Shown: positions 1-12,730 of the stretch, in pieces
Layout of the letters: every line of letters begins with the position of its first letter
Numbering within the stretch: the stretch's first letter is position 1
Assembly (NCBI GenBank): GCA_017311185.1
Contig: JAESUZ010001522.1
Coordinates: 62,001-126,000, forward strand
Direction of reading: 5' to 3'
Length of the DNA stretch: 64,000 nt
Source of the DNA: Proteles cristata cristata
Taxonomy: Eukaryota > Chordata > Mammalia > Carnivora > Hyaenidae
The notes under the pieces: generated by a model
Seen by the model: the letters and a program-made list of their open reading frames with translations, nothing else
Databases searched by the model: none
Told to the model about the DNA's origin: nothing
Translations under genes and position numbers: made by a program

Positions 1-137
1 ACTGCCAGCTCAGAGCCTGGAGCCTGTTTCAGTCTGTGACTCCCTCTCTCTCTGACCCTCCCCTGCTCATGCTGTCTCTCTCTCTCTCCTAGAAATAAAT
101 AAAAACATTAAAAAATTTAAAAAAAAAAAAAAAGAAA
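1..137 (+). mobile_element. SINE 3' part, young felid subfamily (cut by window edge)
   Basis: Begins inside the tRNA-unrelated part at ACTGCCAGCTCAGAGCCTGG, with the young-subfamily marks TTTCAGTCTGTGACTCCC and CCTAGAAATAAATAAAAACA, then an A-tail to about 137. Confidence 0.9.
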
Positions 138-1857
138 ATAATCATTAGTGTAGGATGTAACTTTTGTCTTTCAAAACCTCCCTAAGCAAGGTTGAGAATT
201 GGAAAGTGAGCTGAGGGCAGATTCTGAAGGAAGAACAAGCTTGCCTTGTGTCTGGGTGAAGAAGTGTCATTGAAAATAAGATTGGGTACTGGTCCACACT
301 ATAGTAGAGAATCAGATTTAAGAAGAGCTGGCTTTAGGAGTTTGTTTTCCCACACAGAAAGGGTTCTCCAGACCCTTAACACGGAAAGAAAGTCAAGGTC
401 ACATGTAATCCATACCAGAATACAGCAAGTTCCCTGAGGGAATTTGTTCATGACTGTATCCCTAAAGCATGGAACATTGATTTATACCCAAATAGATGTT
501 CAAAGAATATTTGTTGAAGTAATTGAATGAACATATTGACAACACATTCTTATGTCCAAAAAACCATAGTGTTGGATTAGAATTTTTTTTTACTCTCAAG
601 TCCCTTAATGCCACAAGGATTTCAGGAAGTTTAGGGAGATTTACAGTAGTTTATCAACAATAAATCTTTAAGTGTAATATCATTTACCTCTTCTTTTCTA
701 TCTAACACGGCATAGCAGATCCATGACAAATAAGGGACAAGGCTCTCTCTCTCCCTTCTCTCTCCTTTGTCTGTCTTCTTCTCTATCTCCTCCTTTCCTT
801 CTTTACCCTCTTTTCTTTTTTTTCTTTTCTATCTTTTTATTTTTCTTTCATTTATTCATTCATCCAGCTACTGTTTAGATCTGCTCAGTAATCTCCCAAC
901 TGCCATTTCTCATGCCTCCCCACCTTCAGAAGATTAAGTAGCTTTTTACAGACTTAAGTTCTATGCTTTCAGTAGACTACTCTTTTTTTCCACCTTAAGA
1001 TTCTCTTTATGCCTTAAAACCCTTCATTCCCTTTGCCTAATGCCTACTTATCCTAACGCTGACTAATATCACTGGACTGTAATGACCTGTTTTTTATCCT
1101 GTCTCAAACATAGGTTCTTTGCAGGTCAATAATTGTCTTAATTTTACCTGTAATCCACAGTACCAACTTACTATTTGTTTATTGAAAAAATGAACAAATA
1201 AACAAATTGGGAGTGTAGAGGTGTGCTGATTTGAGTTCTCTTAGAGGAGAAAAAGATGACTCAGGAGAGTGTTCAGAGTGAGAATTGTGATATGGAAGAG
1301 AAAACAGATGCTGGAGGAGTAGGTAAGGAAGGGGAGCCCATGGGGGAAGTAGAAAAGGCAAGCTTAAGTGAGTGTGTGAAAACCAACAAAGTATCAGAAC
1401 CACATCAGAAGAGTTACTGAATAGAGAACTGGAAAAGGTGAGGGTGAACAAGAGTGCTATATGTAAGAAGAGATTCAAAAAACAGTGCCTGGGAAATGTC
1501 CACTGGATTTGGCCAATGTAAAGTCATTGGTATTGACATCATTAGGGAGAATGGTTTGAGAAGGGTAGTGGATAGAGGTCTGGCTGCAATCAGCTGAGGG
1601 GAGTGGGTTGAAGGTTTAGAAGTGGGATTAGCAAATTAGACTTCTTTGGGAGAAATTTAAATGGAAGAGGAAATTATCAGACAGTATATAAAAGATACAG
1701 AGTTGCTAAAATATATATATATATATATTTCTTCTCATTAGTTCATCCAGTCAAGAAAGACACTTGATCAAACTTATCGTTTGTGGGAAGGACTCAGTAG
1801 TGCATGAGATTACTCCTTGTTAATCAACATGGATTCTCATTTACCCTTAAATTATTT
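138..1857. other. Upstream intron, no gene seen
   Basis: AT-rich sequence with probable L2 traces (440-530, 1010-1200), a pyrimidine tract at 742-850 and an (AT)n at 1711-1728. The short open frames here have no coding character that I can see. Confidence 0.5.
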
Positions 1858-1985
1858 ACTTACTGCTTCTTTTAACAAACTTTTACTGAGCAACTGCTTT
1901 GAGTCTGGCAGTGTTCTTGGTGGAGGGCATAAGTGAAATATGATGTAGTCCCTCCCTTTATGGAGGTTATATTCTGCTCAAAATA
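1858..1985 (-). repeat. L2 3' end remnant
   Basis: Antisense L2: AACTTTTACTGAGCAACTGC, GAGTCTGGCAGTGTTCTTGG and CCCTTTATGGAGGTTATATTC in part. A related stretch at about 2600-2875 is similar. Confidence 0.6.
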
Positions 1986-2879
1986 GTTCTTTAAAACTTA
2001 CCTTTGATCAGTTTGCTCCTCTGAAGAATGAAATTACCAAAAGACAGTCCTAACAGAGGTTTAATTAGTTAATGCATTTTCATTTACCATATTCTGCTAA
2101 TGACATCTTTCTAATTTCTCTATATCCATACTCCTAGTTCTGTTAAATTTTCCTTGCCCTTCCCTCTGAAGCAGATGCTTACAGTTATTTAAGATGAGAC
2201 TCATTTCTGAGTAGTTGTCTGCTTTAATGTCTTAGAAGACAATGACAGTTCCACACTGCTTCAGCTGATTTTAATTAACCACTTTGAAAGTTTAAGGTAG
2301 GGCAGTGACCTCATTCATCTTTTTCATACAGTTACGTCTTTCCAATTACAAGTAAAGTTCAAAAGCAAAATATTGAGTGTATCTATTTTTTGTGATGGAG
2401 GACATTCATTATGCTTGGCAATTTTTTTCTTAACCAATAGCCACCATTTGTGATGGATGATTTCCAATTCTTTTTGACACAGACTGTTTTTTGTTTTTGT
2501 TTTTGAAACAAAGCACATTCTCCTTGGAATGGTTTAGAGCTGTCAGTTGTCTATAAATTTATGAAATTTAAGAAACTTAAGAGCTTATTTATTCTGCTAA
2601 AATTTATTGTACACTCACAGTTGTAGGTGGTACTGTTTAAGGTAATGGAATAATAAACATAACCTGTACCTTATCTTTGTCTTCAAGGTGCTTATCGATT
2701 GGGAGGAAAGAAACATTTAAACAAACCCTTTCCCTAAAGAACAGTGGATACTGATGTTAAGGAATGTACCAGGTGCTAGGGAAATAGAAGAGCCTCTTAT
2801 TCTGAAGATACTGAGGGAGTTTGAGAGAGGAGATGATATTCAAGATGGGTCTTAAAGAATAAATACTAGTGTGAAGTGA

Positions 2880-4632
2880 TGCCAGCAAGATGATAGTATA
2901 GCAGTTTCCAGTGTTCCTTCACTTACAGAAACATTAATTTGAACAACTATCCACAAACATAAATATCTTCTTCACAGGAGCAAAAGATTGTCTGTGAGGG
3001 ACTATAGCACCTGAGTGGAGCATGGAAATAAGAAAATATGCAATGAAGAGGGTAGGAAAGACAGTTTTACATTACCCCTACCCCAACCCTGGCTAGCCCA
3101 GTATGAAGAGAAACACATTCCCCATGGGGAAAGAAGAGTGCAGTGAGCACCCAACTTCACCATAGACCCCAGAAGCAGGCCTAGCTACATCACTGGCAGG
3201 CCATCCCCTATGACCCCAGACTCCAGGCGGGCTCCTGTGGAACCAGGCACCAAACCAGTCCCTGTGGACCCAAGAACAAAGCCTGTCCATCTACTAACCA
3301 AGGCATTAGACCTCTTCATTTACAGACTCCACCAGATACCTCCTCTCAGCCCCAGAATCTCTGGATGGCTAGCTGGTAAAAAGTTTTCCCTGGTGGAGCC
3401 AGTCCATGAAGACTGGAAGAGTTGCCTACTTCTTCAAATGCATAGGCACCAACACAAAACCATAAGAATCATGAATAGTCAAGGAAGCATGGCACCACCA
3501 AAGTAAACTAATGACATTCTAACAACTGATCCTAGATAATAGAAATCTATAAGATGTTGGACAAAGTATTCCTGATAGTTCTCTTAAGGAAATTCAGCAA
3601 AACAGTACAAGGAAACACAGACAACTAAATGAAATTAGGAAACAATGCATGAACAAAATAAGATGTTCAAAAAAGAGAGAGAAACCATTAAAAAATCCTA
3701 GAGTTGAAGAAAACAATGACTAAACTGTGGAATTTAATGAAGAGCTCCAACAACAGATTCAACCAAGCAGAAAAAAAATCTGCACTCCAGTTAGAGGAAC
3801 AGAAAGAAAAAAGAATAAAAAAAAGTGAAGAGAGCCTACATGAATTATGAGATAGCATTAGAAGAAACAACCTTCTGTTACTTGTGGTTCCAGAAGGAAA
3901 AGAGATAGAGAAAAGGACAGTAAGTTTATAAAGACATGATTGCTGAGAACTTCCCAAGTTTGGGGAGACATTTGGACATCCAAAGTTATGAAGTATATAG
4001 GTCCCCCCAAATTTTCAACCCAAAAAGATCTTCTCCAAGACACATTATGATAAAATTGTGTAAAATCAAAGACAAAAAGAGTTTTAAAACAGCAAGAGTA
4101 ATAATATTCCTCACATACAAGAGAACCCCCATAAGGTGATCAGTGGATTTCTTAGCAGAGACCTTGCAGGCCTGAACAGAATGGGATGAACTGGAGGACA
4201 TTATGCTAAGTGAAACAGGTCAAAGAGAATTGCACTGTATCTTGCTTATATGCGAAATCTGGAAGGAGGTGAAGGGGAAGAGGAAGGAATTTTACTAATT
4301 GAAACAGAGTAGATCAGTTACCAGGGACAGTGATGGGGGAGTGGGGAGGACAGGGCAAATGTAAGATATTGGTCAGAAGGTACAAATTTGCTATTATTTA
4401 GGATGAATAAGTCGACAGATGTATGGGCATGTGTCTGTACTTAATAATACTGTCTTGAACAATGAAAATATGCTAAGAGAATAAATTTTAGGGGCATTCA
4501 TTGCACACACAAAAATGGTAACTCAGGAGATATGTTAATTAACTTGAGTGTAGTAATCATTTCACTAAGTAAATGTATATCAGATCATCATAGTATATGC
4601 CTTAAATGTATATAATTTTTATTTAAAATTTT
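2880..4632 (+). mobile_element. Old internally deleted L1 or HAL1-like element
   Basis: The order is L1-like: a 5' region, an ORF1-like section near 3690-4190 (paraphrasable as asparagine/lysine-rich, with the 'ACTTCCCAA ... TTGGACATCCA' and 'ACCTTGCAGGCC' motifs of mammalian L1 ORF1), then directly an L1 3' section ('GGAGGACATTATGCTAAGTGAAA') and 3' UTR ending near 4632. Most of ORF2 is missing between the two. Either it is a HAL1-type element, which lacks ORF2, or an L1M copy with a deletion. All frames are broken. Confidence 0.6.
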
Positions 4633-5187
4633 TGAAGAATGAATAATAATTATCATGATGTTAGCCAGCACTGACCGAATGGCTATGTTAAGTAGTATAC
4701 TAAGGGCCTTGATTTTTACAAAATAAAGGGAAGTGCAGCTTTTTAAATAGTTTCTTTGTAAAAGTACAGAAGCTAAGAGTTAGGCATTTAAAATCTCAAT
4801 GTAATCATACTTAAATCATATTTATTTTAATCTAATTTATAACTGAATGAGAATTTTGCTGTATCCTTTTTTTGCTAGAGTCATTTACAGGCGAAAAAAC
4901 ACTACTGTGAGTCTTGCACGGGATCCTGTGAATGTCTTTCTCTTGATCGTAGTTGTCCCTCACCTTCTGAAGAGGGATTGTTAAACACCCTTCCTCTAAG
5001 TTCTGATAAGTGTTAAATACTTTTCTTTAAGTCTTGTACTTAAAGTGTTAACTGAGATGTAGCCTAGTATTTATAAGCTTAAAAAGAATCTTTTCTGCCA
5101 AGAATCCTTCTTAAAATGCACATGGTAATTATTTTATCTATTCTTAAAATTAAGATATTTAATATATTTCTTTTCCTCTATTAAGTC

Positions 5188-5254
5188 ATATATATGTATG
5201 TATATACGTATATACATACATACATATATATGTATATATGTATGTATGTATATT
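5188..5254. repeat. Palindromic TATG/TACA microsatellite
   Basis: TATATGTATGTATATACGTA followed by its inverted counterparts; it can fold into a long hairpin. Simple-sequence origin is likely. Confidence 0.85.
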
Positions 5255-5363
5255 TGGTTACTTAATAGTATGGTAACTCCAACTCCTTTAGAACTCGAAT
5301 GAAATAAAGTTCAGGTATGAGATACAGGCTTTGTGTCAGGCACTGTCTTAGGTTATGGGATTA

Positions 5364-5635
5364 AATCTTTTTTCTCAAGTTAGTTAACATACAGTGTAAT
5401 ATTAGTTTCAGGTGTAGAATTTAGTGATTTAATACTTACATACAATACTCAGTGCTCATCACAAATGACCTGATTAATCCCCATCACCTATTTAACCCAT
5501 CCCCACACACACCTTCCCTCAGGTAACCATCTGTTTGTTCTCTGTAGTTAAGAAGCTATTTCTTGGTTTTCCTCTATTTCCCCCCGTGCTTGTTTGTTTT
5601 GTTTTGTTTCTTAAATTCCACATTATAAAACTCAA
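5364..5635 (-). mobile_element. L1 3' end (3' UTR), part of a twin-primed copy
   Basis: Antisense to the carnivore L1 3' end: TTAACATACAGTGTAATATT and CAGTGCTCATCACA are recognisable, with a short T run at 5366-5372 representing the A-tail. It abuts a sense ORF2 segment at about 5636. Confidence 0.8.
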
Positions 5636-6306
5636 CACCCAAGAAACAAATAATCCAGTTAAAAAATGGACAGAAGACATGAATAAACATACAAATGGCC
5701 AACAGACACTTCAAAAGTTTGGTAGTTTAGTCAGTCAAGTGTCCTACTCTTGATTTCAGCTCAGGTCATGGTCTGACCATTCCTGGTATTGAACCTAGGG
5801 CCAGGCTTCACACTGATAGTGTGGAGCTTGTGTGGGATTCTCTCTCTCCCTCTCCCTCAGCCCCTCCTCTGCTTATGTGTGTGCACTCACACACACTCTC
5901 TCAAAGAAACAAAACTATTTTAAAAAAGATGCTCAACATCACTTATCATCAGGGAAATACAAGTCAAAACTACAGTGAGATATCACCTCACACCAGTCAG
6001 AATGGCTAAAATCAGCAACACAGGAAACAACAGGTGTTGGTGAAGATGTTGAGAATGCAGAACCGTTTTACACTATCGGTGGGAATGCAAACTGGTAGAG
6101 TCATTCTGGAAAATAGTATGGAGGTTCCTCACAAAATTAAAAATAGAACTACCCTGTGATCCAGCAGTTGCTCTACTAGGTATTTACCCAAAGGATACAA
6201 AAATACTTATTTGAAAGGGCACCCCCCCCCCAATGTTTATAGCAGCATATCAACAATAGCCAAATTATGGAAAAAGCCCACATATCTTTAACAGATGAAG
6301 GGATTC
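5636..6306 (+). mobile_element. L1 ORF2 3' segment, inverted part of the same copy
   Basis: Sense L1 ORF2 terminal sequence, interrupted by a SINE at 5719-5927. Before the SINE it reads GACAGAAGACATGAA; after it come GGGAAATACAAGTCAAAACT and CAAACTGG. Orientation is opposite to the adjoining 3' UTR piece. Frames are broken. Confidence 0.8.
5719..5927 (+). mobile_element. CAN-type tRNA SINE inside L1
   Basis: Diverged felid CAN-SINE: GGTAGTTTAGTCAGTCAAGT head, TCAGCTCAGGTCATGGTCTG, CT-rich stretch, A-rich tail. It splits the L1 ORF2 segment, so it is younger than that L1. Confidence 0.85.
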
Positions 6307-6329
6307 CAATTTTTTTTAAATGTTTCTTT

Positions 6330-6800
6330 GCCTCCTGAGAGTATGCAATTTAGCAAAGATGGCAGAATGATTGGTATTGCATAATGAGACATATTTGTTT
6401 TAGTTGGGAAGTTCTCAAGAAGATGTCACAGATGAGCAGGATTTTGAGGGATCAGCAAAATTTTCAAGCAGACAAGGTGAGAGGGAATTCTAGGCCTAGG
6501 GAATAATGTGAGAGAAGAATTTCCTGTCATGGTGGTGTGTTGGGGGAACCCAGCATGAACACAGCAGGACAAAGAGGGCAATAAGAGATGGGAACGGAGG
6601 TCTGTCGGTGGATTGTTAGGAGAAGCCTTGAAGGCTCAAACTGTAGAGTGTGGGTACTGGGGAAATCTGAATGACTTTAAGTGGGGTGGGATGATGAAAT
6701 GTTCGTCTCTGTGCTTTAGAAAGGTAATTTTGAAGGCCAACAGGAGTCAAATAAGGAATATAGAGAAAAATATGGAGGATGAGAAGCTGAATCGTCAACT
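6330..6800 (-). repeat. Possible L2 remnant
   Basis: Contains GATGAGCAGGATTTTGAGGG and GAGGGAATTCTAGGCCTAGG, the pattern of L2 3' ends read antisense. The two overlapping open frames here are probably chance. Confidence 0.45.
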
Positions 6801-6915
6801 GAATGTCAGTTGAGCCTTTTATGACTTTAAACCTAAAAATTATCCTTTAATATGAAAGTGCCAAATTTTCTTGCGATATAATTCTTACCAATTAAATAGA
6901 ATTAGTTTAAAAATA

Positions 6916-8365
6916 CAGGAGGTATCACCATCCCAGACTTTAGCCTCTACTACAAAGCTGTCATCATCAAGACAGTATGGTATTGGTACAAAAACAGACA
7001 CATAGACCAATGGAACAGAATTGAGAACTCAGAAGTGGACCCAAAAGTATACAGCCAACTAATCTTTGACAAAGCAGGAAAGAATATCCGATGGAAAAAA
7101 GACAGCCTTTTTAACAGATGGTGTTGGGAGAACTGGACAGCAACATGCAGAGAATGAAACTAGATCATTTTCTCACACCATGCACAAAAATAAACTCAAA
7201 ATGGATAAAGGATCTGAACGCGAGACAGGAAACTATCAACACCCTAGAGGAGAAAGCAGGAAACAACCTCCTTGACCTCCACCGCAGCAACTTCTTACTT
7301 GACACATCCCCAAAAGCAAGGTGAATCAAGAGCAAAAATAAACTATTGGGACCTCATCAAGATTAAAAGCTTCTGCACAGCAAAGGAAACAACCCAGAAA
7401 ACTAATAGGCAACCAACGGAATGAGAAAAGATAGTTGCAAATGACATATCAGATAAAGGGTTAATATCCAGAATCTATAAGGAACTCACCAAACTCCACA
7501 CCCGAAAAACAAACAACCCAGTGAAGAAATGGGCAGAAGATATGAACAGACACTCCTCCAAAGAGGACCTCCAGATGGCCAACAGACACATGAAACGATG
7601 CTCAGCATCCCTCTTCATCAGGGAAATACAAATCAAAACCACACTGAGATACCACCTCACGCCAGTCAGAGTGGCTAAAATGAGCCAATCAGAGAACTCT
7701 AGATGCTGGCGAGGATGTGGAGAAACTGGCACCCTCCTACACTGTTGGTGGGAATGTAAACTGGTACAGCCCCTCTGGAAAACAGTGTGGAGGTTCCTCA
7801 GGAAACTAACAATAGAACTCCCCTATGACCCAGCAATAGCACTGCTAGGAATTTACCCAAGGGATACAGAAATGCTGATGCATAGGAGCACATGTACCCC
7901 AATGTTCATAGCAGCACTCTCCACAATAGCTAAAACCATGGAAAGAGCCTAAGTGTCCATCAACAGATGAATGGATCAAGAAGATGTGGTTGATCTATAC
8001 CATGGAATACTACATGGCAATGAGAAACAATGAAATCTGGCCATGTGTAGGAACATGGATGGACCTTGAGGGTGTTATGCTGAGCGAAATAAGTCAGGCA
8101 GAGAAGGACAAATATCATATGTTTGCACGTATAGGAGGATTAGGAGGAACTTAACTGAGGAACAAGGGGGAGAAGAAGGGGGGAAATGGTGGGGGAAAGG
8201 GAGAGAGGCAAACCATGAGAGACTCTTGAATGCTGACAAAAACTGAGGACTGATGGATATGGGGGGGAGGAGGGATGGGCATGGAGGAGGACACTTGTGG
8301 GGATGAGCACTGGGTGTTATGTGGAAACTAATTTGACAATAAACTATTTGTAAAAAAAAAAAAAG
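6916..8365 (+). mobile_element. 5'-truncated L1 with target site duplications
   Basis: L1 ORF2 3' portion plus 3' UTR, about 1.45 kb, ending in an A-tail (8352-8364). The 12-base repeat AGTTTAAAAATA flanks it at 6904-6915 and 8366-8377. The ORF2 tail is recognisable in pieces (residues like [11 protein letters not shown], then [12 protein letters not shown], then CWRGCGE) but is broken into different frames near 7066-7324 and 7521-7952, so it is dead. The 3' UTR has the G-rich tract typical of L1 at 8160-8300. Confidence 0.92.
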
Positions 8366-10039
8366 AGTTTAAAAATAGAAATATTACTTGACTTTACTGT
8401 TTTTCCTGGGTGTAATGAGATGTTTTCTTTTAAATATGGTTAAACTTTATTCTTGGAAAGGCCTTTTTTTTTTTTTTTAAGGATTTGCTTTTTCTGTCCA
8501 TTTCCACAGAGATTATATTCTGTAATAGCAGAGCTTTGGCAAATATATACATATGCATATGTATATTAATAGGAGTGCCTGTGATGATATATATGTGTTG
8601 CAGGTGTGAGAAAGAAATATCACCCTAGAAGACTCCTGTAAGGAGGATCAAAAATCAGTATGGAATGAAGAAATAAAGGAAAGGAAAAGAGTGATAGGAG
8701 ATTATCAATAGCAGTAAAGACTGGTGGGGCATATCTCCACTACCTCTGAAACTGTAACTCTGTTTTCAGGGCATCAGAGAAGTCTCAGAGAAAATCTTTT
8801 TTTTAACATGGGGACATTTTGCCCTGTACGGTCACATAGATATTTTTGTTAGCCTTCTAGGAATTTTATTTCCAACACACAAGTAAAAATGAAGCTGTTA
8901 ATTGATAGTAGGCAGTTCTATAAGGACTATAACCTTAGATGCTCCATTTTGACAAGGCAGAAGACAGACTTACCCAAGCAAATCCAAATTTATCTCGTTA
9001 TTCAGGATTTTTCTTCAGGTAACTTTTAGCAAAACACATTCCGGAAGAGTTGGGGCTAATGCTAGTGGACATGGAAGGTGGGTAGGATGGAGGTACAAGT
9101 TAACATTCTCCCACTCTACTTACTCATCGTGTAGTTTTTACCCATATGTGGGCACAGGTTGAACCTACCTGGTGATTTTTCATTTATACAAGAATCAGTA
9201 TCTTCCAATAATATTTTCCAGAGAATTTTTTTTCCTAATTTAAGTGCTATGGTAGGCAAATGCAGCTTAACAGTGATACTCATCAGATATCCAGTCACGG
9301 CTATAGTCAACTGCTGAGCTATTGTAATATTGATATATCTAGCCATGCCTATGACTGACTAATACCCATAATTGAGCAAATATTGTTACAGTTCCTTTTC
9401 AAAATGCAGAGTAACTGCTAAAATCTAAAAGCTACCACATACAGTTTAGAATATTTTAGGTGAGGACATGATATTATGAGAAGTATAGATGAGACTGGCC
9501 AAGTGAGATTTTCATAAATTATTATAAACAAAGAATGATCTCATAAGTAATGATCTGGAGAAGAAACAAGACTACAGAGAGCTGAGCTGAATACTATAGT
9601 TGTTCCTCCTTATTTATAAAGCAGCACTGGTTCTTATGCCTTAATCGATTTCTCTTGGAAATTGGATATTCTCCAATATGCTCAGAAAAAGTAGGGGGAT
9701 GGGAATGGTACCAAATGAGAGGAATGTCACTTTTGTCATTGATTTAACCTTTGTGTATCACTTATGACAAGCTTGATAGGTTTAAATATTTTACATACAG
9801 CTGTTGCATTATCTTTGTGTAAAAACCTGACCATTATTGAAGCACCAGTCAGTCCCTGTAGGGGTGTTTCCTAATTCTTTACCCAGTTGAGAAAGCACTT
9901 TACTAATTTTTAAATTAGTATATTAACTTGCATAACTAACTCTACATAAACTAATCTCAGCATGTCCCAAATTGATTTTCTTTCTCTTGTGGCAAACATC
10001 AATTCCCTGTTTTCATTACCATGGGCTTATATTGTTTGT

Positions 10040-10153
10040 TTCAAGTTTTTACTTAAATTCCATTTAGTTAACATATAGTGTTGTATTAGTTTCAGGAGCA
10101 GAATTTAGTTAGTCATCACTTACATATAACACCCAGTGCTCATCACAAGTGCA
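10040..10153 (-). mobile_element. L1 3' UTR fragment
   Basis: Antisense carnivore L1 3' end: TTAGTTAACATATAGTGTTG followed by TTAGTTTCAGGAGCAGAATT and AACACCCAGTGCTCATCACA. Confidence 0.75.
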
Positions 10154-10419
10154 TGGTCTTATTTTGAATGCTAAACAGTTCTTTCCATTTCTAGGATCTG
10201 TTACAGCTCTGATTCCCTAAACATTCATATCTCGCATGTCATGTATTTCTTTCCATTTATTTTTACTTTTTTACCAATAGTTAAGTGTGCGCTGTGTAGT
10301 GCTTCTCTCCATGGTTTAATAAATGAATTATAATTCTTTCATTTGGTGTTTAATTTCCTACTTGCACAACATTCTCTCTCCCTACTTTACATGAACCTGT
10401 TCTCCAGCCAGATTGGCTC

Positions 10420-10650
10420 CATCCACTTCTGTAATTGTTCTGCTCTTCATGGTGTGTTTCCTTCTTTGAAATGCTGCTTTCCTGTTTTGACTGACAGGAT
10501 CAAATTCATCTGTCATACTGCAACTCTTATGCCATATTTTTATTTATATATCCTTGCTTCTTCCTCATGTGGGTATATCTCAGTAACTTTGTTTTACCTT
10601 TTAACTTATCTGTTCTACCTTGCATTATAGATGCCTGTGTACCTGTCTCT
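10420..10650 (+). repeat. L2 remnant
   Basis: Sense L2-like: TTCCTTCTTTGAAATGCTGC and ATCTGTCATACTGCAACTCTT in part. Its open frame follows old L2 sequence and is not a gene. Confidence 0.4.
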
Positions 10651-12017
10651 GCTATTAGATTGTATGAGATAATGCCTAAAATTAGTTTCACTGTAGATAT
10701 TTAATTTGAATACATTTACACCACTACAGAGTGTAACTGATTACATTATTGTCCTTTTCATTGGTATTTGATTCTATAGGGACTAACTGAAAAAATATTA
10801 CAATGTATCAATTTTACACAGCAGAATTAATTTACAAAGTTGACAATGAAATCTGATGTATATCAACATGAAAGGAAACTTACGGTCCAGCCTATATAAA
10901 GTAGCAGCACTTTCAAAATGGTCTTAATAAGATTTGTATACGAGACAAAGGACCATGACTTCATTCTTACTGAACTCAGAAGTGTAATAAACTATGGTCA
11001 GTTTGGGCATTAATCCAATTTTACCATTAACTCACTCATAAATTTTGATTAAGGGGCATTGTAAGACTTGTATAATTAAGGGAAGTGCATTAGAAATTTA
11101 CTTCCTTTGCCATTTGTCGTATTCTGAAAAATACTGAAGTTCTGTGAATACCTGTAAACCTTAGGGATGGTAAAATATCTGGCTGATCAAACCTTATTCC
11201 AATGGGGAGTATCTAAAATTAGTTGCAACCTCAAGTCAAAATTTTTATTATAACAAATAATTGGTTGAATTAAAATATCTGTTGGGTATGTAAATTTCAT
11301 ATGAGTAACAAAGTGGCTATATTTCATGGTTATTTCTTCTAGACTTTATTAGCACATAGATATATTCTATAATGATTTCTTGCTTTCTTAATGTTAGATT
11401 AACAAATATTAACTGTACAAGTCTGGATCAGTAAATACATTTAATTCTATATTTGTTGGAGGCATTTATCTTCTAAGAGTATTTTCAAGGGTGTAGTTAT
11501 ATCATTAGATGCTTTTTCTATTTTCATTCTCCTGTATAGCAACTTGAAAAAGATGAGATTGTTTCTGAATCAACTTTCACTTGATGTGGGCATTTATACA
11601 TTCAAAATCCATAATAGTTATTTTTCTACTGGCTCTTTTCATAAAATATGTGTTTGTTTTTTTTTTGTTGTTGTTAAGGATTTTGCTCCATTGAAAATTT
11701 TAAGATTTCTGCCAAATGAATTCGAATCCACATATTCCTCCTCTTAACTGGCTGAACCAGTGACAAACTTTTTTTTTTTTTTTTTTGAGGAACATTTGTT
11801 TCCAAAAGTAGGAAGAGAGTTCAGTGTGGCCAGCTGTAGTGGGGCTTTTCTGTAGTGGAGGTTTCCGTACGTTATATTAATGATTTATAGACTGCCTCTA
11901 CAGCGTAGTTTCTTTCCAAATGATTCAAGATACAGAAGAGCTGAAGTATCTACAATCAAGGTACTCGATTGAGTCATTTAAATGATAGCCTTCTTTGACC
12001 TGAAGAAAGGTTCTTTT

Positions 12018-12228
12018 TGGGGTGCCTGGGCGGCTCAGTCGGTTAAGTGGGTGACTTCAGCTCAGGTCATGATTTCACGGTTTGTGGGGTCGGGCTGTGT
12101 GCTCACAGCTCAGAGCCTGGAGCCTGCTTCAGATTCTGTGTCTCCCTCTCTCTCTGCCCCTCCCCTGCTCATCCTCCCTCTCTCTCTGTCTCTCTCAACA
12201 ATAAATAAAACATTTTAAAAATTTTTTA
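12018..12228 (+). mobile_element. Felid CAN-SINE
   Basis: Full-length copy (GGGGTGCCTGGGCGGCTCAG head to AAATAAAACATTTT tail) between perfect AAAGGTTCTTTT duplications at 12006-12017 and 12229-12240. Confidence 0.95.
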
Positions 12229-12620
12229 AAAGGTTCTTTTCTGTTTGGACCTGAACCTCTATTTGTGCCCTGATCGTGGAATGATATAGATTCCAAGTAC
12301 CTACCTTAATTTTCACTTTTTATAAGTACTGGAAAATATTTTAGATGGTCTTTGGGGAAAGCAGTAAGTTCTGGCCTTATTTTTATTCCTTGCTGTGCCT
12401 TAAAAATGCTCCAGGAGATGCTTCCCACTTTGTGCACTTGAATAATAGTTATTACTGACTATTGAATGAGTCCCCTTTGCTTGCCACAGTGCTGAGTACT
12501 TATATATTGATTAATATTCAACATTATGCTGTATATATGTCAGAAAATTTTAATATACGTTGTAAAAAGTAGATACTTGAGACCCTGGGAAGCTAATTAA
12601 TTTGTCCATGAACTTGTGTA

Positions 12621-12730
12621 CTCTTTTTAACTGCATTGCTTTCTCTACCAAGCACACTTGAGGAAGAGCATGAGGACATTTGGTCAAGGTATCTCTGTGG
12701 GTCCTGGTTTTGAAGAACCGTATTCCAACC
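12621..12730. repeat. Unclassified dispersed repeat, copy 1
   Basis: ACCAAGCACACTTGAGGAAG and GGTCAAGGTATCTCTGTGGG recur with changes at 16283-16392. I cannot name the family. Confidence 0.6.

Larger units (their letters stand above)
8378..12005. other. Upstream intron, mostly unassigned
   Basis: Apart from L1 and L2 pieces near 10.0-10.65 kb, no element was recognised. A perfect 22-base palindrome (ATATACATATG and its complement) sits at 8545-8566. No exon with good splice sites was evident. Confidence 0.45.

Noticed and set aside
3210..3506. 98-residue open frame
   Set aside because: It lies in the 5' part of an old L1/HAL1 element and has no coding support.
5188..5254. Long palindrome as a functional cruciform
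   Set aside because: It consists of TATG/TACA simple repeats, which are self-complementary by composition.
7521..7952. 143-residue open frame as a host gene
   Set aside because: It is the broken tail of L1 ORF2 within a truncated, flanked insertion.
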